Positions 10,701 through 19,826 of a DNA stretch of 64,000 bases are shown in pieces (position 1 is the first letter of the stretch; each line of letters opens with the position of its first letter). A program made the translations under genes and the position numbers. The stretch is from assembly GCA_033239525.1 (NCBI GenBank), contig BSYO01000008.1, positions 11,590,150 to 11,654,149 on the forward strand, read 5' to 3'. The stretch is from Nepenthes gracilis. Taxonomy: Eukaryota > Streptophyta > Magnoliopsida > Caryophyllales > Nepenthaceae. Below the pieces are notes generated by a model. The model was not told the DNA's origin. It worked only from the letters and a program-made list of their open reading frames with translations, and did not search any database.

Positions 10701-11442
10701 GCCAGGAGAGGCTCTGCGACTACCCCTACTTCGAAAACCAGACAGTTCCACCTCCACAACAGTTGCCATCCCCTCCACAATTGCAGAACAGTTTAATGCA
10801 ATCTTGGAAGGGAGCACCGCATCGGCTGTGATTTCGACACACACCCGAGCAGAGCACAAACGTTCCATTTTAGCAGTGGAAGAATCAAGTTTGAGAGGCT
10901 TACCCACTGTGCTACTGATCCAGCTGAGCCCAAGAGGGGTCCAGAACTCAGCAGGGACGTTCTTCAGATTAATCCAAACAGGGAAATGAATCCATCTTTT
11001 CTTTAACCAAGGGCATACCCGGGGACCATTGCTTGAGAAGAAGGAGATTACCTCGGAACGTCCACGGGGCTCTTGCCAGAACCGCATCAGATTTTACCTC
11101 AGAGGAAAATCGAAATAGGAAGATACCATCAGCACCCTCCGCAACATGAACGAGTCCATAGCGATGCCAGAGCCGACGAGCAATGTAGGCCACAGCTTGG
11201 AAATGAAGGCCTTTACCAGAGAAGCAACCCAAAATCGTCGAATTCCAAGTCGACTTACTCTGTTGAAGTACTTCAGGGGGTGGAGAAATACGAGCGAAGT
11301 CACCGTCCACAAATTGTGGAGGGAAAAATTTCAAAGTTGTGGGGGGCGGAATAACATGATTCTGGACGGCATCGACCCCAGGAGGACGAGGCGAGCCGGA
11401 AGACAGGACCAGCACCATCATCAACATCAACAGGACCAGCAA
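7701..11442 (-). mobile_element. ORF1-only retroelement with hairpin tail
   Basis: Read on minus: ORF1 (11442-9555), ~130 nt spacer, TGCTG-rich 3'UTR (9424-7840), hairpins I and II, stem-loop III (7798-7757), GGTAAGTAA complement and poly(A) at 7711-7701. No endonuclease, RT or zf-RVT sequence lies between ORF1 and the tail. The 3'UTR holds internal duplications: 7944-8070 resembles 8417-8545 (period ~475 bp), and 8119-8400 resembles 9116-9415 (period ~1 kb). Same plan as 25396-28965. The 5' end looks truncated; TSD not found. Confidence 0.65.
9555..11442 (-). pseudogene. LINE ORF1, long linker, one frameshift
   Basis: Nucleic-acid-binding ORF1. The DUF4283 front (KFFPPQ, SPPPEVLQQS, LGCFSGKGLHFQAVAYIA, RYGLVHVAEGADGIFLFRF) is in one frame down to about 11000. 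The rest (FPVWINLKNVPAEFWTPLGL, GKPLKLDSSTAKMERL, ARVCVEI) is in another frame to the stop at 9555, so a frameshift lies near 10980-11080. After VVEVELSGFRSRGSRRAS the expected CX2CX4HX4C zinc knuckle is missing. A ~300-residue acidic/Ser-rich linker follows, then TPSSIKRITKKYGLDS and the basic tail KSRKKKKPKKSK. The N-terminal Ala/Pro region seen in other copies is absent, pointing to 5' truncation. Confidence 0.75.
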
Positions 11443-12232
11443 GCTACAGAGCCAAGATGGTAACTTCTCCTCAATAATGCATTCCTTAATTGGCAATGCA
11501 CTGCACCAGTCAATAAAGCGCCCATCTTAGCTGCATTGCCAACAGAGCCAGTGGCCAATTATCCACATGAATATGAGTGATTGCCAATCTGAAGCACCAG
11601 ATCACCAGTGCAACCCCACTCATTGAGCAAACACAACAGCCACCACTTCAAAAGCCAAGCAACAAAAACAACTGACCCAGGGACCAGATCAGCAGCGCAT
11701 TATGCTCCAGGTCCCCGGCAGCACACAATACAATCCACCCATCACCCAAACATACCCAACACAAGAACCAAACCGCCCAAAAGGCAGCAACCACAATCAC
11801 AACCACATCTCAGGCTAGAGCGCTGAACAGCTTTGAAACAAAAGCATTCTCTCTCGCACTTTTTTTTTTTTTTGGGGGAGGGAGGACAGTGCTGGAAGAG
11901 GGGACAGCACAACACCAAAACTTCAAAACCGACCCAATTTCAAAAGAAAGACAATACAATGGATTATGTAGGGACCAACGAAACAAAACCGGGAATCAAA
12001 CCCACAGGAGAACCAGCCAAACCAAACGTCTATTATCACAGACACAAAAAGGAGAAAGGCTATATCCAATACACAACAGGCACCCAATAATAAACAGCCA
12101 GTAGGCAAGGGGGCAGCTTCTCCTTCTTCTCTTTTTTTTTATCTTATTTTTTTCCCTCTTTTTTTTTATATATCCCAGCGAATCCGAGTCGGCCTAGAAA
12201 CACCCCTGTCAGGCACCGAGATGGTCTTTAAT
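11443..12232 (-). other. A-rich spacer and 3'UTR start of a LINE
   Basis: Downstream (minus sense) of an ORF2 end: short 3' sequence, two A-rich runs (T on plus near 12130-12170 and 11861-11875), then TGCTG-like sequence to the junction with the ORF1-only element. The same order, A-rich spacer then TGCTG-rich 3'UTR, follows ORF2 at 32060-32250 and 58260-58340. Confidence 0.55.
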
Positions 12233-13122
12233 TTAAGCCTCACAACATTGACCACCAAAGAGAAAAAGTTGGGGAAATGTCTTGGGGAGGGGATTTTTGA
12301 AATATTCGATTATTACGCTCCTTCCATATGAAGTAAACCGTGGCGGCCAGAGACAAGCGTTTAGAAACAGCCAGAAGGCTTTTCCCTTTTCAGATAGAGG
12401 CAGCCCAAGATATGTTTTGATTCCATTCAGGATGGGGCCAATGAATACCAGCATTAACCCATAAGGCTCTGGAGAATTGGCAAGAGAAGAAAAGATGTCC
12501 AAGGTCTTCATCTCCTGTGTTGCAGAGAATGCATCGAGGAGAAAGGTTTGGGATATAATGGAGGCGGTCAAGGGTATTCAGTCTCCCCTTAATGGCGAGC
12601 CATAGGGTAATGGCGTGGGAAGGAATGTGGGATGGTCCCCACACCAAATGAGCCCAAATAACCTTTGGTTTGGGAGGATGGATGAGAAGCTATGCAGACT
12701 TAGTCGAGAAGTTGCCATTGACAGTCCCAGCCCACCTCAAAGAGTCTTTTTGATTGCTGCGAGGAGGTTTTTCCGGCATATTCATGGCAAGGTGGGACAC
12801 CTCATTGTCAAAGAGGTTGGGCCAAGCCCATCTGTTGTTCCTGATTATTGCATCGACCTTAACATCCCAGTGCAAACCCGAGACAAGGCGAGTACGATTA
12901 GAGCTCACCTCACTCAGGGGGCCGAGGGGGTGCCAGTTATCGTGCCAGAGGAAGGTATCAGAACCATCCCCAATGTCCTTGACAGAGTAGGCTCGCATAA
13001 GAGGCCGAAGTTTCATTATCTTACGCCAACTCCAAGGGGCAGATGCCGGGATTTTCAGGGTCCAAATGCACCGGTCTTTGATTCTGTTCTTGTATATCCA
13101 TGAAGACCAGGCTGAATTCGGT
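12233..13122 (-). pseudogene. LINE ORF2 C-terminal part (zf-RVT)
   Basis: The last ~300 codons of ORF2, in three frames because of indels. Landmarks in order: NSAWSSWIYKNRIKDRCIW (RT-to-C-terminal connection), FLWHDNWHPLGPLSEVSSNR, WAGTVNGNFSTKSA, VWGPSHIPSHAITLWLAIKG, and the zf-RVT core CILCNTGDEDLGHLFFSC, a CX2C...HX4C arrangement. The 5' side stops abruptly at a tail copy at 13123, so RT and endonuclease are missing here; they may continue at 16578-18005. Confidence 0.8.
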
Positions 13123-13235
13123 CCTAGCGCTTTATGCATTATCTCCAAGTCAAAACACTTGGATTTAATGCATAGTCTGTGTAATTTCTTTCTCCCATTA
13201 ATCCAAAATACTTACTTACCAAAAAGAAAAAGAAG
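13123..13235 (+). mobile_element. Truncated tail copy
   Basis: Starts inside hairpin II (CCTAGCGC), keeps stem-loop III at about 13132-13174 with TATGCATTA/TAATGCATA arms, then ATACTTACTTACC and an A-rich end. It abuts ORF2 sequence on its left and an open ORF1 frame on its right. Confidence 0.75.
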
Positions 13236-14339
13236 TCCCCTTATCAGGAGGATGCTTCCTCTTCCTCCTCTAATGGGGTCTCTAGTGAGCCAGTTGGGGA
13301 TATTAGTGTATCTGTTGGGGGAGCTCTGTTGTCCACTGCCTCGTTACCCTCCTCTGCTGTTCTAGAGGGTAGTGTTGATAAAATACCTCAAGCAGACCAG
13401 GGCCTTTCTGGAAGTGTTGCAGGAACTGTGGTTGACGCCTTAACTGGATCAAGGGATGTAGGGTTTCTGTGTGAGAAGGTTTCTTCTGAGGAGACCAGCT
13501 TTGATGACCGTTCTGGCGAGGAGAGTCCCCCTGATGACAAATCTGGTGTGGAGTTTTCCTCTGAAAGCCCAGAGTTGGGTGAGGCTGCTCCGCTTGTGGG
13601 TTCTTCGGATGTTGGATCTTTTCCTGGGCCTCCTGTTGTCCCGCCTGATGATGGGGTTTCCCATGAGGTTGACGTGGATATTATGCCCCCCAGGTAGTTG
13701 CCTGCTGATGCTGTTCCACCTGTTCTATGTGAGACGGACTCTTCTGAGGAGACTACCAGTGCTGACCAATTTGGTGAGGAGAGTTCCTCTGATTGCCATG
13801 AGTTGGGCGGGTCTGGCCCGCTTGAGGGTGCTCCGGCTGTTGGCTCTTTTCCTGGGCCCCTTGCTGACCCGCCTGATCCTCATGCTTCGGGTCCAATTGC
13901 GGTGGTAGATCCTGATTTTACCCCCGAATCTATCTCTCGGATCATTCAGAAACACTCCCTGGATGGCTCTTCAGAAGTACAAGCAGTGCCTAGCACTATG
14001 AACAAGAAGGATGCTCTGGATGGTAGTCTTCTGGACACGGATCTGGCTATCGATCAGATCCCTATTCCTGTTTCAAATGCTAGCTGTTTGGATGAGGATC
14101 CATTGTCAATTGAGAAGGCTCCGTTGCTTATGGCTCGCCAGCAGCTCCTAGACTCGGATGGCTCTCGTCAACTATTTAAAGACACCCTTCCTGAGCATAG
14201 GAACCTTGTGATGGATTTCCTGAACAGGTGCTGGCAAGATGTAAATGTTGAGAACAATTGTAAGTTTCTCTCAGCCTTTCCATTGGCTGCGACAAATAAA
14301 GGATTTCCCCTGATGCTTATTTCATTGCTTTCCAATTAG
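13236..14339 (+). pseudogene. ORF1 C-terminal region with one in-frame TAG
   Basis: A 367-codon frame open except for TAG at 13695-13697. It is the acidic, Pro/Ser-rich linker of LINE ORF1. Two imperfect protein repeats flank the stop: SSEET...GEES...ELGEAAPLVGSSDVGSFPGP and SSEET...GEESS...ELGGSGPLEGAPAVGSFPGP. After them comes DPDFTPESISRIIQKHSL, the conserved TPxSIxRI motif. The DUF4283 domain is absent (5' truncated at the preceding poly(A)). The basic tail is not seen; the end reads LMLISLLSN. No ORF2 follows. Confidence 0.7.
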
Positions 14340-14511
14340 TAGTAACGGTTGACACCTCTCAGGCCCATAGTGCCTCATTCTCTTCTGAGGAAGAGAATGT
14401 AGTTTTTGGATTCCTGGCTTCCCTGTTGGATTCTTGGAAATCTGCTTCCAAGAAAAACTAGATTTCCCATACATGAAAGCATGTAGCTGCTGGATTGGGA
14501 GTGGGTTGGTT

Positions 14512-15216
14512 TTTTTTTTTTTTCTTTTTGGTAAGTAAGTTTAATGAATTAAATGAAATAAAAATTACAAAAACGATATTCTAACTCCAAGTGTTTTGCC
14601 AACTTAGGTTTAGAACAACGAGCTAGGGCATACCCCGAGCATCACCATGAACAAAATCATGAACCGATTAACAGAAAATTAAAAAAAAACCTCACCGAGG
14701 TGAAATTTATCAAAATTGACCGAAAGCTACCCAGCCCGACAACAAAACAAACTTAATAGAATTCAACAAGAAAGCATAAATGCCACCAGAGTAGCAACAT
14801 AAAGGGAACTCCAGCCCACAGTTTCATATTCGTTCCTGGTAGCCCTATAGTAGCAGCCACCAGAGACATCATATATGCCGCCAAATCAGAGGGAGCATCA
14901 AAACAGTGGGCCAGCCACACCCAGCACCCACCATCAACACTTGCAGCACAAACTGCATGAGCTTCATACGCTGGCAGCCATCATCATCAGCAAACTGCCC
15001 ATCCCTTTATCAGCAGGAAGGAGGGAACTAATACTCCAGCACAGGAAATCAATATTGAATTCAGCATAGCATCCCAGGCACCAGCAGACAGCCACGCACC
15101 TTCAGACCGGCAGGCATCAGAGCCACAACACTGCTGCACCTAAATCAACAAGCAGGCCACTTCCAACTGCTCAGCAAAAAACCAAGGAGCCAGACTCCGA
15201 GCTGATACCAACATAT
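14512..15216 (-). mobile_element. 705-bp noncoding tail element with 14-bp TSD
   Basis: TSD GGAGTGGGTTGGTT at 14498-14511 and 15217-15230. In minus sense: a 5' end reading TTGGTATCAGCTCGGAG, ~500 nt TGCTG-rich body, hairpin I with changed sequence (ACCTC-GGT-GAGGT near 14689-14701), hairpin II, stem-loop III at 14576-14618, CTTACTTACC and A-rich end. No protein motif and no pol III box seen. A complete, bounded nonautonomous insertion. Confidence 0.85.
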
Positions 15217-15536
15217 GGAGTGGGTTGGTTGAGTTGTTCCTTTTCAAAGGATTTCTCCTTGGCTAATTGAATTTTCGCTAATTGGCCGGAGTGCCCTTTC
15301 GCTAAAAAGCTGGAGTGCCCTTTCGCTAAAAGGCCGGAGTGACCTTGGCAAGATGAATCCGGAGTGCCTTTTGTGCACTTAACGGCCGAAGTGTATGGCT
15401 ATGAGGCCGGAGCTGGCTTTGGCGGAGTGCCTTGTATATTTTGAGACCGGAGTGCCTGTATAAATTGGACGGAGTGGCCTCAAAGATGCCGGATTGCTTT
15501 TGTTTTCATTATGGACGGAGTGGCCATAGTGTGGTC

Positions 15537-15896
15537 TTTTTTTTTTTTTTTTTTTTTTGGTAAGTAAGAATTTTGGATTAATGGGAGAAAAATAGTACAA
15601 AAAAATATGTTTATCTCCAAGTATTTTGACTTGAGGATAAAACATAAGACGCTAGGGCATACCCCGAGTGGACAGTATATAAAAAAAACAAAAAGTCCTC
15701 TAGGAGGACAACGTTTGCCAAAAACGACAAAATATGACATTTCCATCATAAACAACAGAACACAAATTCGGCATGCTCCAGCCCGAGACCAACAGCACCA
15801 TCTTTGGCTGTTGAACATAGCAGCAGCATCACAAAGGAATATAGCCCAATACCACTGCATCTGCTAGGCTGCTCATCTTCCATCAGGAGCTTCTGT
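15537..15896 (-). mobile_element. 360-bp tail-only LINE copy, copy 2, 16-bp TSD
   Basis: TSD TGGCCATAGTGTGGTC at 15521-15536 and 15897-15912. Minus sense: ~200 nt 3'UTR, hairpin I GTCCTCCTAGAGGAC, hairpin II, stem-loop III, TTACTTACC and a long poly(A) (T-run 15537-15558). Nearly identical to 2817-3132, with small indels, e.g. an extra CT in the GTTCTGTTG segment. Inserted into the minisatellite array. Confidence 0.9.
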
Positions 15897-15921
15897 TGGC
15901 CATAGTGTGGTCAAGACGGAG

Positions 15922-15940
15922 TTACTTACCAAAAAGAAAA
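15922..15940 (+). mobile_element. 19-bp terminal micro-insertion
   Basis: TTACTTACC plus an A-rich end, flanked by GTGGTCAAGACGGAG (15907-15921) and GTGGTCAAGACAGAG (15941-15955), a 15-bp TSD with one mismatch. Confidence 0.75.
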
Positions 15941-16445
15941 GTGGTCAAGACAGAGTGCCCTCTGCACACTAAAAGGCCAGAGTGGCTTGCGAGTGATTAG
16001 GCCAGAGTGGCCTTGCGCTTCTTGAAGGACGGAGTGGCCTTCCGTCTCTTGAAGGCCGGACTGGACTTACGTCTTTTGAGGCCGGAGTGGCCTTGTGCCT
16101 TTCAAATACCGGAGTTGATTTTCGCTCTTGGAAGCCGAAGTGATTTGAGAGTTGCTTAATAGCCGGAGTGAATTAAGGCCGGAGTTGCTTGAAAGCAGGA
16201 GTAAATTGCGAAAGGCTTGAAGGCCGGAGTGGCCTTGTACCCCTTAAGGCCGGAGTGGCGTTTTGCCTTTTATTAGCCGGAGTGGCTGTTATTGTGCCGA
16301 TATGTATCTGCAGTTTAAGTGCGTTTTTGAAGTGCGTTTCAAGTGCCGATTCGGATCCGCGTTTTGAATGTCGATTTTGATATTGTGATTGTTCTTAATG
16401 ACTTTTGTCACACTTACTCTATTGGTATCATCTGATGTATCAACG

Positions 16446-16572
16446 TGCTCTGGGTATGTCCTAGCACGTATGCTTTATCCCCGAGTCGGAAAACACTTGG
16501 TGATAAATCATAGCTTGTAAATTTTTTCTCCCATTAATCTAAATTTTCTTACTTACCAAAAAAAAAAAGAAA
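16446..16572 (+). repeat. LINE 3' tail with stem-loop III, PSEUDO-loop variant
   Basis: Hairpin II (GCTCTGGGTATGTCCTAGC), stem-loop III at about 16468-16512 of the longer-loop subtype (GAGT-CGGAAAAC-ACTT), TTTTTTCTCCCATTAATC block, CTTACTTACC, poly(A). The same subtype occurs at 50538-50665 and 61335-61458. Confidence 0.8.
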
Positions 16573-16577
16573 AAATC

Positions 16578-18005
16578 ACAGATGGCTTCGCAAACAGATT
16601 GACCTACAACCTCCCATGAAGCCATAAAGAATTTTGAAGAGAAACCATCCGACCCAGGGGCTCTGTCATCACCTATCGTGAATATCGCTTTTCAAAGCTC
16701 CTCCTCAGTAACTGGACCAATAAGTGTTCCAGTTTTTTTTTTTGGTAAGTAATAAGTGTGCCAGTTAGACAGTCCGGAACAGTGTGATGGATGTAAGGCC
16801 GAATCCGTGATACATCAATTGGGCCACCTGTACGTCCGGACCCAAGTGCCTTCCTGAAATGATCCACAACCAATTTATGGACAGCCTCATCAAGCAGGGA
16901 GATAATTCTTTTCCGGTTATTGTTACCATTTATGGTCTTGAAGAAGAATTTTGTGCACCGGTCTCCCTCTTTAAGACATCTAGTCTTAGCTTTTTGTTGA
17001 AAGAATTCAGCTTCCTTTGCCATGGCATCGTGATAAACCGTCCTACATGAAGATTCCACATGGGAACAACCAAGTGGTGAAGGGAGTTGACCCTGAATTT
17101 CATCCAATTTTTCCCTGGTCCGCAAGACTTCGTCATGGACATCACCTTCCTGAAAATTTAGAGTTTTCAGTGCATACTTCATGCTTTTGAGTTTTAACAC
17201 CAGACGAAACATATAGGGGTACCTCTCACAACATCAACCCAGGCATCTTTTACCACTTGGTGAAATCTTGGGCATTTGGTGAGAAAATTGTTAAATCGGA
17301 CATCCCATGATTTCGATTTCGATCATCTGACGGGAAAAGAATGCATGGAGAATGATCAGACAGTCTGGGGGGAGGGAAAGTTGCTTTGGCCCTTCTAAAG
17401 TGATCCATCCAATGCCCATTTGCCACAACTCTATCTAGCTTCCTGAAAATCCAATTTGGAGGGTCCCGCCCATCATTCCATGTATAATGTATACCATCGT
17501 GGCATACAACCTCAAGATCACAATCTCAGAGGCATTTGTCAAGTTCTAATGAACTTTTTTGGTGCCAAATACCACCAAGGGCCTCGGACGGGGACCGAAT
17601 AGCATTGAAATCTCCAAGCACAGTCCAGGGAAGATCACGGGGAAGGAAGCCACCGGTCAAGTTCTGAGTTCACACCGTAAATAAACGATATAATATAACG
17701 AAAATTTTCCTCCAGAGCCATGACTTCTGTGTGAATAACCTGTTCTTCTAAAGAAAGAATTTTCACCCCTACCTTGATAGGGTCCCAACCAACCCAAATA
17801 CGCCCAAGAGAGGCTTCAGAGTAGTTCATGTGCCAATGCCAATGAGATCTAATTCTAGCTGAGATAGACGCAGAGTTCTTCTCAGCTACTTTGGTTTCAA
17901 CCAATCCCACAATATGACAGCCGTGGGGCTGATGAGGTTACGGACTTCATAGGCTTTAACCAACCCATTTAGCCCCCTCACATTCCAACAGGCTATATTA
18001 ATCAT
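16578..18005 (-). pseudogene. LINE ORF2 endonuclease and RT start
   Basis: ORF2 begins at the ATG complementary to 18003-18005 with MINIACWNVRGLNGLV. Endonuclease landmarks in order: WNVRGLNG, GLVETKVAEKNS, IWVGWD, GDFNAIRSPSEALGG, HYTWNDGRDP, RKLDRVVANG, SDHSPC near 17350. Then a linker with VLRTREKLDEI and KEGDRCTKFFF, and the RT start (VCEAI) where sequence ends at ~16578. Several frameshifts and stops. ORF1 ends 15 nt upstream in the same frame (TGA at 18019-18021). A 16-bp micro-insertion lies at 16735-16750. RT catalytic motifs are absent. Confidence 0.8.
16735..16750 (-). mobile_element. 16-bp terminal micro-insertion
   Basis: Nine T then GGTAAGT (sense ACTTACC-A9), flanked by AATAAGTGTTCCAGTT (16719-16734) and AATAAGTGTGCCAGTT (16751-16766), one mismatch in 16. 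Confidence 0.75.
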
Positions 18006-18018
18006 GAGATGAAGGCGA

Positions 18019-18470
18019 GATCAGGGGAGACCTTTTAGACCCCGGGGATTTTTCTTCCTTGACGCTTTTCTCCCTTGCTTATTAACACTGCCTGGGGGAG
18101 GACTCATGGACGCTGGGCTTTGATTATTCGCTAGCAACCCTGGAGGACCAGCTAAGTCAGTATCAGAGGACTCTTGAGATGACTCCACATCCACAGGACC
18201 ACTTGGAGCAGATGTTGGAAGTGGAGAAGTGGAGTCCGGATGGCAATTATGAATCGACCGACTCTCTTGAAGTCCGCATTGCGATTGCAGGCCATTATTC
18301 ATCTCAACGGACTTTATGAAATATTCTAATCCAGTATCGATCAAATTCAGTGGAGTAAAAATGGGAACCACCGCCAGAGAATCTAGGGGGCATGTGCCAT
18401 CATGAAGTGATTCAACTTTAGCTAACTCCTGAAGGACACTAAAGGGATTGGAGGAAGCCAATCCCTTTTG
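18019..18470 (-). pseudogene. LINE ORF1 C-terminal end
   Basis: Reads through an acidic Ser/Pro-rich linker (ESLHDGTCPLDSLAVVPIF, PPGLLANNQSPASMSPPPG) into the basic tail RKASRKKNPRGLKGLP and TGA. The TPxSIxRI motif is not obvious; TPLNLIDTGLEYFIKS may be a diverged equivalent. Upstream at ~18472 the sequence jumps to an ORF2 linker fragment, so the copy is chimeric or rearranged. Confidence 0.65.
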
Positions 18471-18475
18471 GCCTG

Positions 18476-18663
18476 ACTCGGCAGATGAAAAAGTAGTAAG
18501 CTGCCCTACACGAACGCTCGTTATAGCAACTCCCCAAAAGGGAGAGAGGCTTAGCTTGGAAATCCTCAAAGATTTTTCGGGTTCGCAAAACCTCATCGTG
18601 AACATCCCCTTCATGGGCATTAAGAGTTTTGAGTGCACATTTCACCTTTTTGAGTTTGTACAC
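18476..18663 (-). pseudogene. LINE ORF2 linker fragment
   Basis: Minus-strand LKKVKCALKTLNAHEGDVHD and EVLRTRKIFEDFQAKP, the segment between endonuclease and RT of ORF2 (compare 47350-47460 and 17100-17212). Joined abruptly to ORF1 sequence; no conserved catalytic residues. Confidence 0.75.
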
Positions 18664-18743
18664 CAGCCACGAGCGTAGCGCCCCATACTCTCTCGGCTGC
18701 TTAGAGAGAGAAACTCTCCCATCTCTCTAGGTTTCAAATTCGT

Positions 18744-19384
18744 TTGGGCAGCAGGGGATTGTGTTTTCCCTTTGTCCGATATTGTAATATTTTTCATATT
18801 CTGTTGGTTCTTTGAACGTTGGCCTTCTAGAGGTTTTTTTGTGATTTTTCTGATGTACTAGCTGCTCAGGGTATGCCCTGGCAGGTTATGTTTTATCCTC
18901 AAGTCAAAATACTTGGTGATAAAATATCAATTTTGTAAAATACTTCTTGAGGCGCTGGATGTGTTGCTTCGGGTTTGCTGCGAATTGCTGGAATGGGGTG
19001 CCCATGTTAAGATGCTGGTTGCGATCTTCGTTTTCTGCTGCATATATTAGTGCTTGTTAGGCTGCTTTTTGGCTTGAACCGTAATTTGTTAGGTTGGGTT
19101 TGTCAACCTTGTTTTGTGTTTGTTTGGTTACTTTTCTGTGGGGTCTGTAATTAGTTGTCCTCATAGAGTTCTTAGATATTTTCTGTTGTAACACTTGCTC
19201 GGGGCATGCCCTAGCGGTTATGTTTTAACTTCAAGTCAAAACATTTGGAGATAAAACATAGATTCTGTAATTTTTTTTCCGTTAATCCAAAATACTTACT
19301 TATCAAAAAAAATAAAATAAAATAAAATATCGATTTTGTAATTTTTTTCTCCCTTTAATCCAAAATACTTACTTACCAAAAAAA
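18744..19384 (+). mobile_element. Tail element with 15-bp TSD, itself interrupted
   Basis: TSD AGGTTTCAAATTCGT at 18729-18743 and 19385-19399. Sense: short 3'UTR, hairpin I (CTTCTAGAGG), hairpin II, stem-loop III (near 18888-18926), then a break at 18938 where a second element (18939-19323) is inserted, then the last part of the tail and poly(A). Removing both insertions restores an ORF1 5' leader running from 18700 into the palindromic start at 19445. Confidence 0.85.
18939..19323 (+). mobile_element. 385-bp tail element nested in another tail
   Basis: Flanked by AAAATATCAATTTTGTAA (18921-18938) and AAAATATCGATTTTGTAA (19324-19341), 17 of 18 identical. Contains TGCTG-rich 3'UTR, hairpin II near 19199-19217, stem-loop III, ATACTTACTTATC and an A-rich AAATAAAATAA end. 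Confidence 0.85.
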
Positions 19385-19444
19385 AGGTTTCAAATTCGTG
19401 CTGCGCTACAGGGTTCAGCCTCCTCTAGCCGGGCGGCGCCGGAG

Positions 19445-19458
19445 CCGGCCATGGCCGG
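19445..19458 (+). promoter_or_regulatory. GC palindrome around a start codon
   Basis: CCGGCCATGGCCGG, a perfect 14-bp palindrome with the ATG at 19451 in its centre. About 45 nt upstream is TTTCAAATTCG, half of the AT palindrome seen in other leaders. Confidence 0.6.
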
Positions 19459-19603
19459 TCTCCTGGTTGCTCCGCCCGATTGCCTCCCGTTTTTCAACTC
19501 CAGCTCTCTACCTTTCTGGACCTCAGATGTAGCTGCGTCGGCGTCCTATGAGACTTTGACTGTGGCTGTGAGCTCGGACCGACCTCCCACCATTGTCCGT
19601 TAA
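19451..19603 (+). pseudogene. Short ORF1-like N-terminus, 50 codons
   Basis: Begins MAGLLVAPPDCLPF from the palindromic ATG and stops at 19601-19603. Two more starts nearby give related N-termini (MAGLLGAPPGLPQ at 19818; MSGLLVALPGGLP at 20696). No DUF4283 follows, so these look like 5' ends of ORF1 copies cut short by decay or truncation. Confidence 0.4.
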
Positions 19604-19758
19604 TAATGATTCCTATTCGCTGTATCAGATTGTCGTCGTAGGCAAGTTTCATCCTCTGAGGCTCGATAGCTCTCTTTGGACTGATTCTTTCTTCTTCTCG
19701 GTTCACCCCTTGGCAGTGCGCTAAGGTATTGCTAGGATTTTGGTGCTCCAAGCTTTTT

Positions 19759-19826
19759 CGATTTCGAAATCGGCTACTTCCAAGCGTTGGCTCCCCTGCT
19801 CCTTGGCATCGCCGGCCATGGCCGGC
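19759..19826 (+). promoter_or_regulatory. Paired palindromes in an ORF1 leader
   Basis: CGATTTCGAAATCG (19759-19772, perfect 14 bp), then 38 nt, then GCCGGCCATGGCCGGC (19811-19826, perfect 16 bp) with the ATG at 19818 in its centre. The same order is seen at 41782-41857. Confidence 0.6.

Larger units (their letters stand above)
15240..16375 (+). repeat. Degenerate GCCGGAGTGGCC minisatellite, ~30-bp units
   Basis: About 25-30 variable units of roughly 25-35 bp with core AGGCCGGAGTGGCCTT (interrupted by insertions at 15537-15896 and 15922-15940). The core is itself a small inverted repeat: AGGCC and GGCCT around GGAGT, so each unit could fold into a hairpin in RNA. Related arrays are at 22966-23600 and 25165-25390. 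It lies in the 3'UTR of an ORF1-only copy just before its tail. Confidence 0.75.
14340..16572 (+). mobile_element. 3'UTR and tail of the ORF1-only copy
   Basis: After the ORF1 stop, ~170 nt of unique 3'UTR, then the GGAGTG hairpin array, then the tail at 16446-16572. Three later insertions break it: 14512-15216, 15537-15896 and 15922-15940. Removing them restores a continuous array, which supports the reading that array and tail belong to one 3'UTR. Confidence 0.6.

Noticed and set aside
15201..15216. TTGGTATCAGC at the 5' end of the 705-bp element, similar to the tRNA-Met primer-binding site of LTR elements
   Set aside because: No LTR pair, polypurine tract or gag-pol nearby; the element has poly(A) and a TSD typical of LINE-mediated insertion. 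Short chance match.
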